Part shown: positions 31,984-41,934 of the stretch, piece after piece
Layout of the letters: each line of letters opens with the position of its first letter
Position numbering within the stretch: position 1 is the first letter of the stretch
Source: Didymella arachidicola
Taxonomy: Eukaryota; Ascomycota; Dothideomycetes; Pleosporales; Didymellaceae
Assembly: GCA_016630955.3 (NCBI GenBank)
Contig: CM049986.1
Location: 2,728,001 to 2,792,000, forward strand
Direction of reading: 5' to 3'
Length of the DNA: 64,000 bases
The notes under the pieces: generated by a model
Seen by the model: the letters and a program-made list of their open reading frames with translations, nothing else
What the model was told of the DNA's origin: nothing
Database searches by the model: none
Program-made: the position numbers and the translations under genes

Positions 31984-34900
31984 ATGGCGTCACATGCGGA
32001 CAGTGCGCACGACCTTCTGGATCTCGACATTGGCACATTACGGCAATATGTCGAGCTCTTCCCGACTGAGGGTCTCGGAAAAGTCATTACGGGATACCTC
32101 AGCAGCGGTATATCGAAGTACCCGCTGGCACAAGGGAAGGGTGATGCACCAGACCTCAGCGAAGGTGGGGTATCACTCAGTGTGGATTTGCCTGTGTCAC
32201 AGGATGACTGTCTAGCCCTGATGACAGAAGGGATCCTCGAAGCTAGGAAATCGCCACTTGCTCATGTCCTCCTGGCCGACTTCTATCTATCTCTGGAGGA
32301 GTACGAAAGCGCCGTTGAATGTAGCAGAAAAGGCCTGAAGCTCGCAACAGCAGATGCGAAAAAGACAGACCTCTCGTTCCAGCGCACGCGCGATGCATTG
32401 AGTAGTACTCTTGCAACAGCACTCGTGTACTATCAGGCACCGAGAAACCACCTTGAGGCCAAGCGGATATTCCAGGAAATCTTGGAACGCAAACCCGATT
32501 TCACAGCAGCATTGATCGGCTTGGGCTTGATCCTCGAGGAAGATGAAGATTATACAGAGGCTGCAGAATTTCTGGAGCAGGCTCTGAAGCTGAATCCGGA
32601 CAATGGACGTATTGGCGCAGAAGCAGCGTGGTGTCGAGCACTTGCAGGCGATCACAAAACTGGGCTCGATAAGCTAAGAAGCTATCTGGAACACCCACAG
32701 ATGGATGCGTCCAAGCCAAGAGGCCGAGATTTGAGGGCTCAGACTTTATATCGCATAGCTGTGTGTGTATGGGAACTCGACTCCTCTAAAGCTGCACGGA
32801 AAGATAGACAGGGAGCTTACGCTCAGCTCCTTGCCGCCATCAAGGCGAACCCCAACTATGCCCCCGCCTATACTTTACTCGGCATTTTCTACGAGGACTA
32901 CAGCAAAGATCGTAGACGAGCCAGGCAATGCTTCCAGAAGGCCTTCGAGCTGTCGCCTTCTGAGATCGTTGCAGCTGAGCGATTAGCACGTTTGTTTGCC
33001 AATCAAGGTGAATGGGATATAGTTGAAGCTGTATCGCAAAGAGTTGTCGACTCTGGCAAGGCAAAATCGACTCCTGGATCAAAGAAGAAAGGCGTTAGTT
33101 GGCCGTTCTCTGCTCTTGGCGTCGTGCAAATGAATAAACAAGAGTACCAACAGAGCATCATCTCCTTCTTGTCAGCTTTGCGTATCAGCCCGGACGACTA
33201 CTATTCGTACGTCGGACTCGGCGAGAGCTATCACAATTCCGGACGCTACAACTCCGCACAACGCGCTTTCAACTATGCCGAGAATCCCACCAACGGAGTG
33301 TCTTTCAAGAAGACAGAAGACGAGAGCTGGTTCACGAAGTACATGCTTGCGAATGTCAATCGTGAGCTGAGCGAGTTCGACGAAGCCCTTCAAGGCTACG
33401 AGGCGGTTCTGGCTCAACGATCTCAGGAGTTTGGTGTCTCCATCGCCTTGATACAGACCCTAGTGGAGAAGGGCTGGCATTGTATCGAGACTGGCTTCTA
33501 CGGAGAAGCAATTGGCAGTGCCGTTCGAGCTATTGAAGTCGCACATACTGTCGCGGAGTACAAGCCCGATGCTTTCAACCTCTGGAAAGCTGTTGGGGAT
33601 GCTTGTAGTCTGTTCAGCTGGGTGCAGAAAAGGCTCGACATTTTCCCTACCACCGAGGTGGAGCGCTTACTACAGAGCAAGTCAGATGTCGGGGTGGACT
33701 TTGATGCGTACAAGGATCTCGATGGTATTGGCAAGAACGACCTTACAAGTTTCTCCTCTAACGACGCGTCTATCCTGTCGAAGGTGATGAAAGCTTCCAT
33801 CCTTGCGCAAAAACGCGCAATCGCCAGCTGCGAACACGACATCCACGCACAGGCAGTAGCATGGTACAACCTTGGCTGGACCGAGTACCGTGCCCATGTC
33901 TGTTTGGAACAAGAAGGAGATGACGACGAGCAGAAGCTCACAACCTTCTTGAGGGCAGCAATGAAGTGTTTCAAGCGTGCCATTGAGCTCGAAGCTGGAA
34001 ATTCTGAGTTCTGGAATTCTCTCGGCGTGATCACTACTACTCTCAGCCCTAAAGTCGCTCAACACGCTTTCGTCCGCTCACTACATCTTAATGATCGCAA
34101 CGTTCACGTTTGGACAAATCTCGGTACACTCTACCTGCTGCGCAACGATTTGGAGCTAGCTGATACAGCATTTGGTCGCGCGCAGGCGCAAGACCCTGAC
34201 TATGCCCTGGCATGGGTCGGTGTGGGCTTGGTTGCTCTGCTGAGCGGCAAGGAAAGCGATGCCTTCGCTCACTTCACACATGCGTTTGAGTTATCTGATT
34301 CTTCATTGCTCTTGACGAAGCGACAGTACGCTGTGTCCGCATTCGATCACATCGTTTCATCGCCGTCGTCGTCGAGCGCCGTCGTCGACTTAATCCAACC
34401 TTTGTTCGCTCTTCAACAGCTGAGCCGTCAAGCGCCATATGACCTGTCTCATAACCATCTTGCAGCGTTGTTCCTGGAGCGAGTCGGTAATTACGATGCT
34501 TCTGTGTCGGCGCTACAGACAGTATCTGAGGCTGCTGAGCAGGAGTATGAGAAGTCAGAGGCTACGTCTGCTCTTGCGCGTATAGTGCAAGCGAAGAACG
34601 ATCTTGCACGTAATCAGCTAGCACTGGGTGCTAATCATTCTGCTGTGGAGGAGGCAGAGACAGCGCTGGATCTTCTCGGGGAGCTCGAAGGTGACGCGAG
34701 CCAGTCACAGCTGTCTGCGGAGCAACTTGGCAAAATCCGTCTATCCGCTCGTCTTACGGCAGGGCTTGCACATTACTTCAGTGGCGCTCTTGATGCTGCT
34801 TTGCCATATTTTCGGACGTCTCTTGAGGCCACCGGATCGCACCCCGACATAATTTGCCTTCTGGCCGAGGTGTTGTGGGCGAAGGGAGGCGAGAACGAGA

Positions 34901-35412
34901 GGCAGGTTGCGCGCGAGCAACTCTTCACCGCATCAGAGAAGCACGAATCACACGTTGGCATCCTGACACTCATTGGCGCAATGACCGTTCTGGACGACGA
35001 CGTGGAGACCATGGAGATCATTAAGGACGACCTCGATCGCCTACGTACGAACAAAGATCTCAGTGACGAGCAATTAGCACGCATCGAGAAGGTGGTGGAG
35101 GCCATTTCCATCAGCCTCGGTGGCTCAGATCAGGAGCTCGACGAAGCGCGGCGAAGCGTTATGCTCACGCCCTGGAAGCACACAGGTTGGTCAGAGCTTG
35201 CCGATGCTGCTGGAGGCGATAATTTCGCCAGCACACTTGCCAAGGAAACTGCGAGCAGAAATGCACCGCCGAATGGCACGCTGGGTGCTGTCGGTCTCGC
35301 TGGTGCCATGGCTGCCACTGGTGACACGAGCGATGCACAGAGAGCAATTGTGCTTGCGCCATGGAGGCAAGAAGGATGGTCTGGGCTTATTGAGTGCCTG
35401 CAAAGCGCGTAA
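31984..35412 (+). CDS. SKI3: SKI3 C-terminal piece (TPR superhelix), separate gene
   Basis: An intronless protein of 1142 aa. It starts with MASHADSAHDLLDLDIGTL, then RQYVELFPTEGLGKVITGYL, which in an intact Ski3 directly follows the segment ending the minus-strand gene. Many TPRs follow, for example AKRIFQEILERKPDFTAALI, AAEFLEQALKLNPDNGRIG, ARQCFQKAFELSPSEIVAAE, GWHCIETGFYGEAIGSAV and AFGRAQAQDPDYALAWVG. It ends near LAPWRQEGWSGLIECL. In the yeast Ski complex the C-terminal arm of Ski3 organises Ski2 and the two Ski8 copies, so this piece could still assemble a complex. The frame is open from 31927 without an ATG; 31984 is the first ATG. Both pieces together (287 + 1142) equal a normal Ski3 length. 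Confidence 0.9.
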   Translation: MASHADSAHDLLDLDIGTLRQYVELFPTEGLGKVITGYLSSGISKYPLAQGKGDAPDLSEGGVSLSVDLPVSQDDCLALMTEGILEARKSPLAHVLLADFYLSLEEYESAVECSRKGLKLATADAKKTDLSFQRTRDALSSTLATALVYYQAPRNHLEAKRIFQEILERKPDFTAALIGLGLILEEDEDYTEAAEFLEQALKLNPDNGRIGAEAAWCRALAGDHKTGLDKLRSYLEHPQMDASKPRGRDLRAQTLYRIAVCVWELDSSKAARKDRQGAYAQLLAAIKANPNYAPAYTLLGIFYEDYSKDRRRARQCFQKAFELSPSEIVAAERLARLFANQGEWDIVEAVSQRVVDSGKAKSTPGSKKKGVSWPFSALGVVQMNKQEYQQSIISFLSALRISPDDYYSYVGLGESYHNSGRYNSAQRAFNYAENPTNGVSFKKTEDESWFTKYMLANVNRELSEFDEALQGYEAVLAQRSQEFGVSIALIQTLVEKGWHCIETGFYGEAIGSAVRAIEVAHTVAEYKPDAFNLWKAVGDACSLFSWVQKRLDIFPTTEVERLLQSKSDVGVDFDAYKDLDGIGKNDLTSFSSNDASILSKVMKASILAQKRAIASCEHDIHAQAVAWYNLGWTEYRAHVCLEQEGDDDEQKLTTFLRAAMKCFKRAIELEAGNSEFWNSLGVITTTLSPKVAQHAFVRSLHLNDRNVHVWTNLGTLYLLRNDLELADTAFGRAQAQDPDYALAWVGVGLVALLSGKESDAFAHFTHAFELSDSSLLLTKRQYAVSAFDHIVSSPSSSSAVVDLIQPLFALQQLSRQAPYDLSHNHLAALFLERVGNYDASVSALQTVSEAAEQEYEKSEATSALARIVQAKNDLARNQLALGANHSAVEEAETALDLLGELEGDASQSQLSAEQLGKIRLSARLTAGLAHYFSGALDAALPYFRTSLEATGSHPDIICLLAEVLWAKGGENERQVAREQLFTASEKHESHVGILTLIGAMTVLDDDVETMEIIKDDLDRLRTNKDLSDEQLARIEKVVEAISISLGGSDQELDEARRSVMLTPWKHTGWSELADAAGGDNFASTLAKETASRNAPPNGTLGAVGLAGAMAATGDTSDAQRAIVLAPWRQEGWSGLIECLQSA

Positions 35413-36276
35413 GCCCTTTGATCTTTGGTTACTTTGAAAGACATGGCTCGATAGCTAATCATCAATGTGCCACCATTTTGAAGAGGAGATAGCCTTGCCG
35501 GAAAATGATAGACGACCACATCAGGCCTAATATGATCAGATGTCCGCTCGCCTATTCCACTTCACTGCGTGAATGACCCAACACGTTCGCGCATGTTGCG
35601 CTTAAAGGAAAGTAGTGGTCGGACCGGAAAGTAGACACCAATGTGATCTTCAGACGAGACGCAGCTCGACATCATGGGAATACCGCGAGTCATTGCGCAC
35701 ACCCGATGGACACAGGCTCGGGGCTGGCAGTAAAGCCACGGTCTTAGAATGTGGTCATCTTTATCCTCAATGCGGGTACTCCGCGGTTGTGTGACGAGAA
35801 GATGATCATTGGAGGCTTGTTGCGCTCGATTTCATCGCTGCGTCAACCGAGGCCAAGATTCCACGTCTGTATAGGGCAGAAATCGGACTGAAGACTTGCT
35901 CAGCTGCGATGGCAAACGCAGACATTAGATGTGACTAATACCTCCCTAATTTGCGCGTCAGCAGGCACTTAGTTAATAAGAATCTCGATACCAAGCGTGA
36001 GCGAAAGATCGAGCTTAATAATAACAGATGGCACACAGTGTTATTTCTGAGGACATTTTATACCACATGTCGCACACTTGTGTTTCAGCTCACTTGCCCC
36101 ACTTTCCTGCTTAGTACAGCAGAGCCGCAAGGAGGGGTAGCTACGGTTGCACCCGCCCGCTCGAGGTTGTTGCGTTCAACGTGAATTTCTACCGCGCCTT
36201 GCTCGAGCCTCGTTAACTGCTTGAATTCAATTCCGCACAGGCACATCTTCACAAGCTTCACAGACTAGCAAGCAAA
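35413..36276. other. Intergenic, no supported gene
   Basis: The SKI3 C-piece 3' flank and the promoter of the next gene. ORFs are short and random-looking. Confidence 0.4.
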
Positions 36277-36989
36277 ATGTCTTACCCAGTGACAGAGATC
36301 GCATACCTGCCTATCAAGAAGGACTACGATGTTGAATCTGGTGAAAGCAAGAACATCTGGGATGCTACCTTGAAGACGATCGCAAGCCAGAAGGGATTCA
36401 GACGTCTGTCATGGGGCAAGCAGATCGAGAATCCATCGATCGCACAACTGGCCATTGGTAAGGCCCCCTCTATCTCAGGGCACGCAGTCTTGTAGCTTAT
36501 TCAATCATAGACTGGGAATCTTTGGATGCACACAAAGCCTTTATAGCCTCAGAGCCCTACGGACCGTTCCTGGACAAGTTGGCACCACTCTTGGACGGCT
36601 CACCACACCTGTTTCACATCAAGCTGCCTGTGCCCTCCAATGGATCGGTCTTCGACGCCCCCGTGACCGAATGCATCAGTCTGTACTTTGACTCTTGCCT
36701 TGAAGAGGCCAACTACGACAAAAGCTTCTCGACATTTGTTGCCGAGGCTGGCAAGATCCAAGGATCTGAAGCCACGGGCTTGACTGGAGGATGGGGCGTA
36801 GAGGCGCACAAAGTCGATGGCGAGGGCGATGATTTGAAGTACTTCGGCGCTTTCATTGGTTGGCCGAGCGTGGACAGTCACATGGAGTTCAGGAAGAAGG
36901 AGGACTTCCCTAAGGCTGCCTCCCATTTGCGCGATGGAACCAAGAAGGGCAAGATGCACCATGTTGCGTTCAAGAAGTTTGAGGCGTAG
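36277..36989 (+). CDS. ABM / dimeric alpha-beta barrel protein
   Basis: Exons 36277-36457 and 36511-36989 (53-bp intron), 219 aa. Two ferredoxin-like halves are suggested: VTEIAYLPIKKDY, IWDATLKTIASQKGFRRLSWGKQIENPSIAQLAIDWES and HKAFIASEPYGPFL; then FHIKLPVPS, VTECISLYFD, GGWGVE, FGAFIGWPSVDSHMEFRKKEDF and MHHVAFKKFEA. Tryptophan pairs around a central beta strand (LAIDWES and FIGWPS) are typical of antibiotic-biosynthesis-monooxygenase-like barrels in fungi. No catalytic residue can be named, and no biosynthetic cluster surrounds it. The fold is a fair inference; the function is unknown. Confidence 0.7.
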
Positions 36990-38167
36990 GTGCAGAGGCC
37001 ATCGCTGCTACTTTCCCAGACCCTGCCCGGCGCCACTTAACATGGCTTCCCCTTCAGCAAAGAGGATCTCTGGCATTCCACGTTCGTTAGTCAATTGACT
37101 ATTGCTTTTAAGATATTTTACGACATACTCACTTGAGCGCAGATCTCGACGCTCCGCGGGGCACGGCCCCTCGCTTGGGAATAAACAGAAACCTCGAGTG
37201 ACAGCACTGACAGGAGTGACAAGCTTCCGAGCCGCGCGGTGGGAAAGAGGCAGGGGTCTTTCGCAGATCGGTCCCGGCACGATGTGCTCGAGCATCGAGC
37301 TAGCTATGTCACCCACTTTCAAAGAGATGAGCAGGACTGAGACTCAAGACAGGCTGTCTCATTCGATAAATGGGCAGTATCAATGCACTGCGACGATCCG
37401 CAAAGCTGTGTACCGTAAAATAGCAGCTGCAAGACTTGATAATGAAAACGAAAACGAGACCAGCCAACAGAGAAGACCCTGCTGCCGCATCGAGAACGGT
37501 GATGAATGCATTACACATACAGGACAACCTTGGAAGACCACGCGACGGCACCTCGTTTCCCCGCGTCTTCTACAGTAGAACCTCGGCGCGGAGGATGCGT
37601 GCAAGACATCAACCCTGCCAACCAGAAGGCGCGCGCCCGCTTCTTCGATGCAAGTATTTTCACTGGTGCCAGACCGTTTTGTGCCAATTCAATACTCTTG
37701 AACACCAATGCGTGATTTTAGTGTATCCTGCAGACTATCCACATCCACGATCCGACCATAGAGCCCGCCTCGGTCCGCAACAGACGAATCTAAGGTCACC
37801 GCACCACCGAGGCTTCCGCAACGTGGCATGCGCTTGGGGGTACTGTACCGTTGGCGAGTGCCGAGTGCGGGGAAATACCAAGCACGTCCACACTTGTGGT
37901 GTAGACTAACAGCAGACTTGCGAGATGATAGCTGAGAGCGGCCGTTGGCGCCTGAGCTGTCGGGCTAAGGATAAAACCAATAATTGGGGCGCGGCCTGAC
38001 GGTACGCTTATTTGAAAGAGCGGGCCCTTAACCTGGTGGTCGGGGTACCTTGCTTGTCTGTGTGTATTGCGTGCCGTTAACGTCAGGATCCGTAATTACT
38101 GGATAAAGAGTTTGGAGCCGTCTGATCGTAGTTTTCGGACCTTTGATTCTGTAGAACAATCGACAAC
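36990..38167. other. Intergenic with a palindromic CCAAT element
   Basis: No supported gene. A perfect palindrome CCAATAATTGG at 37977-37987 lies about 180 bp upstream of the carboxylesterase start. CCAAT is the core of the fungal HAP/CBC complex site, here present on both strands. Confidence 0.4.
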
Positions 38168-39935
38168 ATGGTGAAGCTTCTCAGTACAGCAGCCTTGTTC
38201 GGCGCTGCATTGGCGCAGTACAACACAACATCCCTCCCGACTGTGGACCTTGGTTACGAGATTCACCAGGCTTCGAACTTCAATGTAGGTCATCACACCT
38301 CTGTAACGTGGGACAGAACGCTCACACACACAGTCTACCGGCGGTTTCTACAACTTCTCGAATATCAGATATGCAGCACCACCGGTCGGCACCCTGAGAT
38401 TCGCTCCTCCGCAGGCTCCTGCCGAGAACAGATCCTCGATCAACACCGGCACATTAAACAGAATATGCCCTCAAGCTGGCCCAGCATGGTCGGCTCTGGC
38501 CACGCCGTTCCTGACCAGCATCATCCTAGGGACACAGTATAACAGCACCGTCTATGTGCCGCCAGGCGCAAATGCAAGCAGCCCAGTTCCAGCAGCGGAT
38601 CCACGCGAGTCTGAGGATTGTCTTTTCCTAGATGTCTTCGTGCCTGAAGATGTCCTGGCTAAGGCAGGAAAGGGTTACGGTGCTCCCGTTCTTGTCTGGA
38701 TATGTAGGTCGACTCCTCTTGTGTTTCGGATCCATAACTGACTGTTCTTAGACGGTGGTGGTTACACAGGTGGAGAGAAGAACAAAAACCCCGCTGGTCT
38801 CATCGCTGCCTCTGGCAATTCCACAAATGGTGATGTTATTTATGTGTCTCTGAATTACCGGCTTGGGGCGTTCGGATGGCAAGCCGGTCCTTCTTTCCAA
38901 GCAGAGGGAGGAACAGCCAACGTCGGCCTGTACGATCAGCGCTTCGCTCTCGAGTGGGTACAGCAGTACATCCATCTGTTCGGGGGCGACAAGAATCGCG
39001 TGACGGTCTTCGGTCAATCAGCTGGTGGAGGCAGCATCATGCACCAGATCACCGCGTACGGTGGTCTCAAGGGAAAGGCGCCATTTCAGCAAGCGATTCC
39101 GCAGAGCCCGGGATGGCAGCAAGTGCAGTCTAACATTGAGACTGAGGGCACCTACCGAACGTTCCTGAACCTCACCAACACCACATCGCTCGCCGAACTT
39201 CGCGCTTTGCCGTACGATGCTCTTCGACGTGCAAACTTCCAGCAAGTTGCCTACGACACCGCTTGGGGTCAATACGCGTACGGACCCACTGTGGATGGCA
39301 ACTTCGTGCCTCTGCAACCTGGGCAGCTGCTCGCACAGGGTCGCTTCGACAAGGACGTCAATGTGATGGTCGGTCACAACGCAAATGAGGGACCTCTTTT
39401 CACGGCTCCATCGATCCAGTCGGACGCTGCCCTTCGCACGCAGCTGAACACAGCATACCCGTCCATGCCCAACTCTTCTGTCAACTACATCCTTGATGTT
39501 CTATACCCGCCGATCTTCGACGGCTCGTACCCATACACCTCTCAGTATGCGCGTGCTACTTTGATCATCAGCGAGGGTATCTTCACTTGCAACACCTACT
39601 ACCTCTCCAAGGCATACAACAACGAGACATACTCGTACCTCTTCGCCGTACCGCCTGCCTTCCACGGCTTTGACATCGCATACACCTATTTCACCGGCGG
39701 TGCTACAACCCTCCTTCCTACCGGCGTCACGAACCGTACCGTAGCGATTGCGCTCCAAGAGTTCATCACTAGTTTCGCTGAGGAGGGTGCGCCTGAGGCC
39801 CTTGGTATCCGCAAGTTCGATATGTATGGCCAGAACGCGAGCGTGTTGGATCTCAACATCACCGGCATCAATGAGATCCGCGATTCGAACGCTAACAAGC
39901 GCTGTGACTGGTGGCAGCTGGCCTTAATTTCGTAG
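38168..39935 (+). CDS. Secreted type B carboxylesterase/lipase
   Basis: Exons 38168-38284, 38334-38703 and 38752-39935, 556 aa. The signal peptide is MVKLLSTAALFGAALA. Family marks in order: IRYAAPPVGTLRF, SEDCLFLDVFVPE (disulfide-containing motif), oxyanion-hole YGGGYTGG, VSLNYRLGAFGW, NVGLYDQRFALEWVQQYI and the nucleophile serine in FGQSAGGGS. The likely acid glutamate is in NANEGPLF and the likely histidine in FHGFDIAYTYF. Many N-glycosylation sequons are present. It would hydrolyse carboxylic esters outside the cell. Intron 1 (GTAGGT to CACAG) and intron 2 (GTAGGT to TTAG) keep these motifs whole. The substrate is not predictable. Confidence 0.9.
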
Positions 39936-40505
39936 GCTGGGTTTTAACGTAGGTTGTCGACGACAGTAACGCGGATAAACATGATACTAGACGTCTAATG
40001 TAATGACTGCATATCCCTCTGTCCTCTGCTCCACAATCTTATTCGCCGCTAGAGCTACCGCAAACCGTTGCTGGGTACTGGATGATCGCGTTTCCTGTCC
40101 ATCCACTGGTCTGTGCTCAAGCTCTCCGGGAGAACGAGGGAGCTGCGATCAGCCCGTCCTCACAGCCTTGCCCAAACATCAAAGAACTGCAATCTGGCAT
40201 GTGCGAATTTTGTAAAGCTCGATGTCGCGATCCAGACCCAATGTTTTGGTCCAGTTTAACGTCAAAGCTGTCTCGATTAGGTTAGAAGAGGAGGAGTTAT
40301 GCGGCCAATGCGGTCGCGCATCATGGTGACGTAGTTGTCCTGCCAGCCACAAGCTCTCGAAACGCGTGAGCTAAAGCTCCCTTAAAGACTCCAGCCGCAC
40401 TGCTGCATAAACTCATCATCTACATTTCCAACTGCAATTGAAACCGACTCCGTCTACTTCACATCTCTCACCATCAAACGACTACCGATCACACTCCACA
40501 TCACA
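39936..40505. other. Intergenic spacer
   Basis: The carboxylesterase 3' flank and the promoter and leader of the next gene. The leader is C/A-rich (about 40430-40500). No other feature. Confidence 0.4.
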
Positions 40506-40950
40506 ATGTTCCGCTCTCAGATCGCCCGCCAGGCTCGCCTGTTCTCCACCACTCCCGTTGCTCGCAAGAGCCCCGTTGAGACTATCAAGGACGCTGCCAA
40601 GGCTGTCGACAGGACAATCTCTGGCGCCGCCGTCAAGGGTATCGAGAAGGGTGGTAAGTAGTCGCGTCCCTAGTGATGCATGGAGTTCGCCTGATGCCTT
40701 TGCTCGATGCCATAAACATCAGCCATTGCAACCCGCAGTCCACGCATCAAGTCCATCAAGAGTATTGCTAACAATCACAACAGAGCAGGCAGCCGAGGCC
40801 ATCAAGGAAGCCACACCCAACACTACATCCGAGGCCAAGGGCCAGGCCAATGAGGCTCTTGGAAAGGCCAAGGGCAAGGCTGCAGAGCTTCAGGGTGAGG
40901 CCAGCAAGAAGGCCGGCGAAGTTGAGGGCGAGGTCAACAGGAAGTTGTAA
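40506..40950 (+). CDS. Small LEA-like protein, probable mitochondrial
   Basis: Exons 40506-40653 and 40784-40950 (130-bp intron, GTAAGT, branch GCTAAC, CAACAG), 104 aa. The start (MFRSQIARQARLFSTTPVAR) has the Arg/Ser composition of a mitochondrial presequence. The rest is Ala/Lys/Glu-rich amphipathic helix (ETIKDAAKAVDRTISGAAVKG, EAKGQANEALGKAKGKAAEL), as in late-embryogenesis-abundant or CsbD-like stress proteins. Such proteins protect membranes or enzymes during drying or heat. The role here is inference from composition. Confidence 0.78.
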
Positions 40951-41934
40951 GAAACCTGTGTTGATGACGCAGGAGGAACAAAGTTAATATGAGCGACCTT
41001 TGATACCTTGGGATCCACCGCGATGCATGCGTGGCCCTTGTACGACTACCAGCTATTGCTGCTACGGCATTACGAATTTCAAACATTTCTTTACCGAAGA
41101 TATGCCTGCTTCTGCTAGCTGACATTGAGCGTAATTCCACGTGTGCATTTGCAGTATCCACCAAACGGTGTGTCACTCATACATTGGTGATGTTTTAATT
41201 GACTATGTCTATGTCTGCCCCTATCACGCCAAGGCATTGACTCACATCCATCATCATTGCACAGCTCGCGGCCTGCATCTTCCCCTGGCACTTGCCTCAA
41301 ATGTACATCATTTCTGTCGTGTGACATTGGAACATGAGAGTCACGTTCTCGTATTCCACGACACCTATAGTTTGTCCTCCACCTTACAGGCGAGAAAGGT
41401 AAGGATGTGCGTACACCGGATCATTCCACTTCTACGACTGCTTTCCAGGTGGCCTCCCCACTCCAACTCTCCAGAAGTGTGGTTGGAGCTAACTTTCCAG
41501 AACCCCAAGCTGCAGTCGCTCGATACCAGCCACTGTCGACGCATCCGCTCATCACAGCACTTTTGAGCTGTATCCTCAAAAGCCAGTGGACAAACCTTTC
41601 TGGCGAATAGTTTGCTTCTACTGATCCCGGTGCGGCCTACGTTACTCCTTGTGTCTCGCGATATAGCGCCATGCCGCAAGAACTTGCGACGAGAACAAAC
41701 CAGGCCCTCGTGCCCAAAGAGATTCCTCGCGCCTGGCTCTGTGCCCAAGATCACGCTGGTCAATGGAGAAGTGGAATAGCTGTCATCGCGTCGGTATCTT
41801 GAATGTATCATAATTGCTAAGCTTAATACTTACCTCATCTAGTGGCTTCACGGCATCATGATATCTAAGAAAGCTCAATTGATGGAAATTGAGTCTCGAA
41901 CCTTCGATATATGCTCAAGGGACTAGAATGCAAC
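40951..41934. other. Intergenic, no supported gene
   Basis: The 3' ends of the LEA-like gene (plus) and the following minus-strand gene converge here. Short ORFs (for example 41141-41566 plus, 41365-41811 minus) show no motif. Confidence 0.4.
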
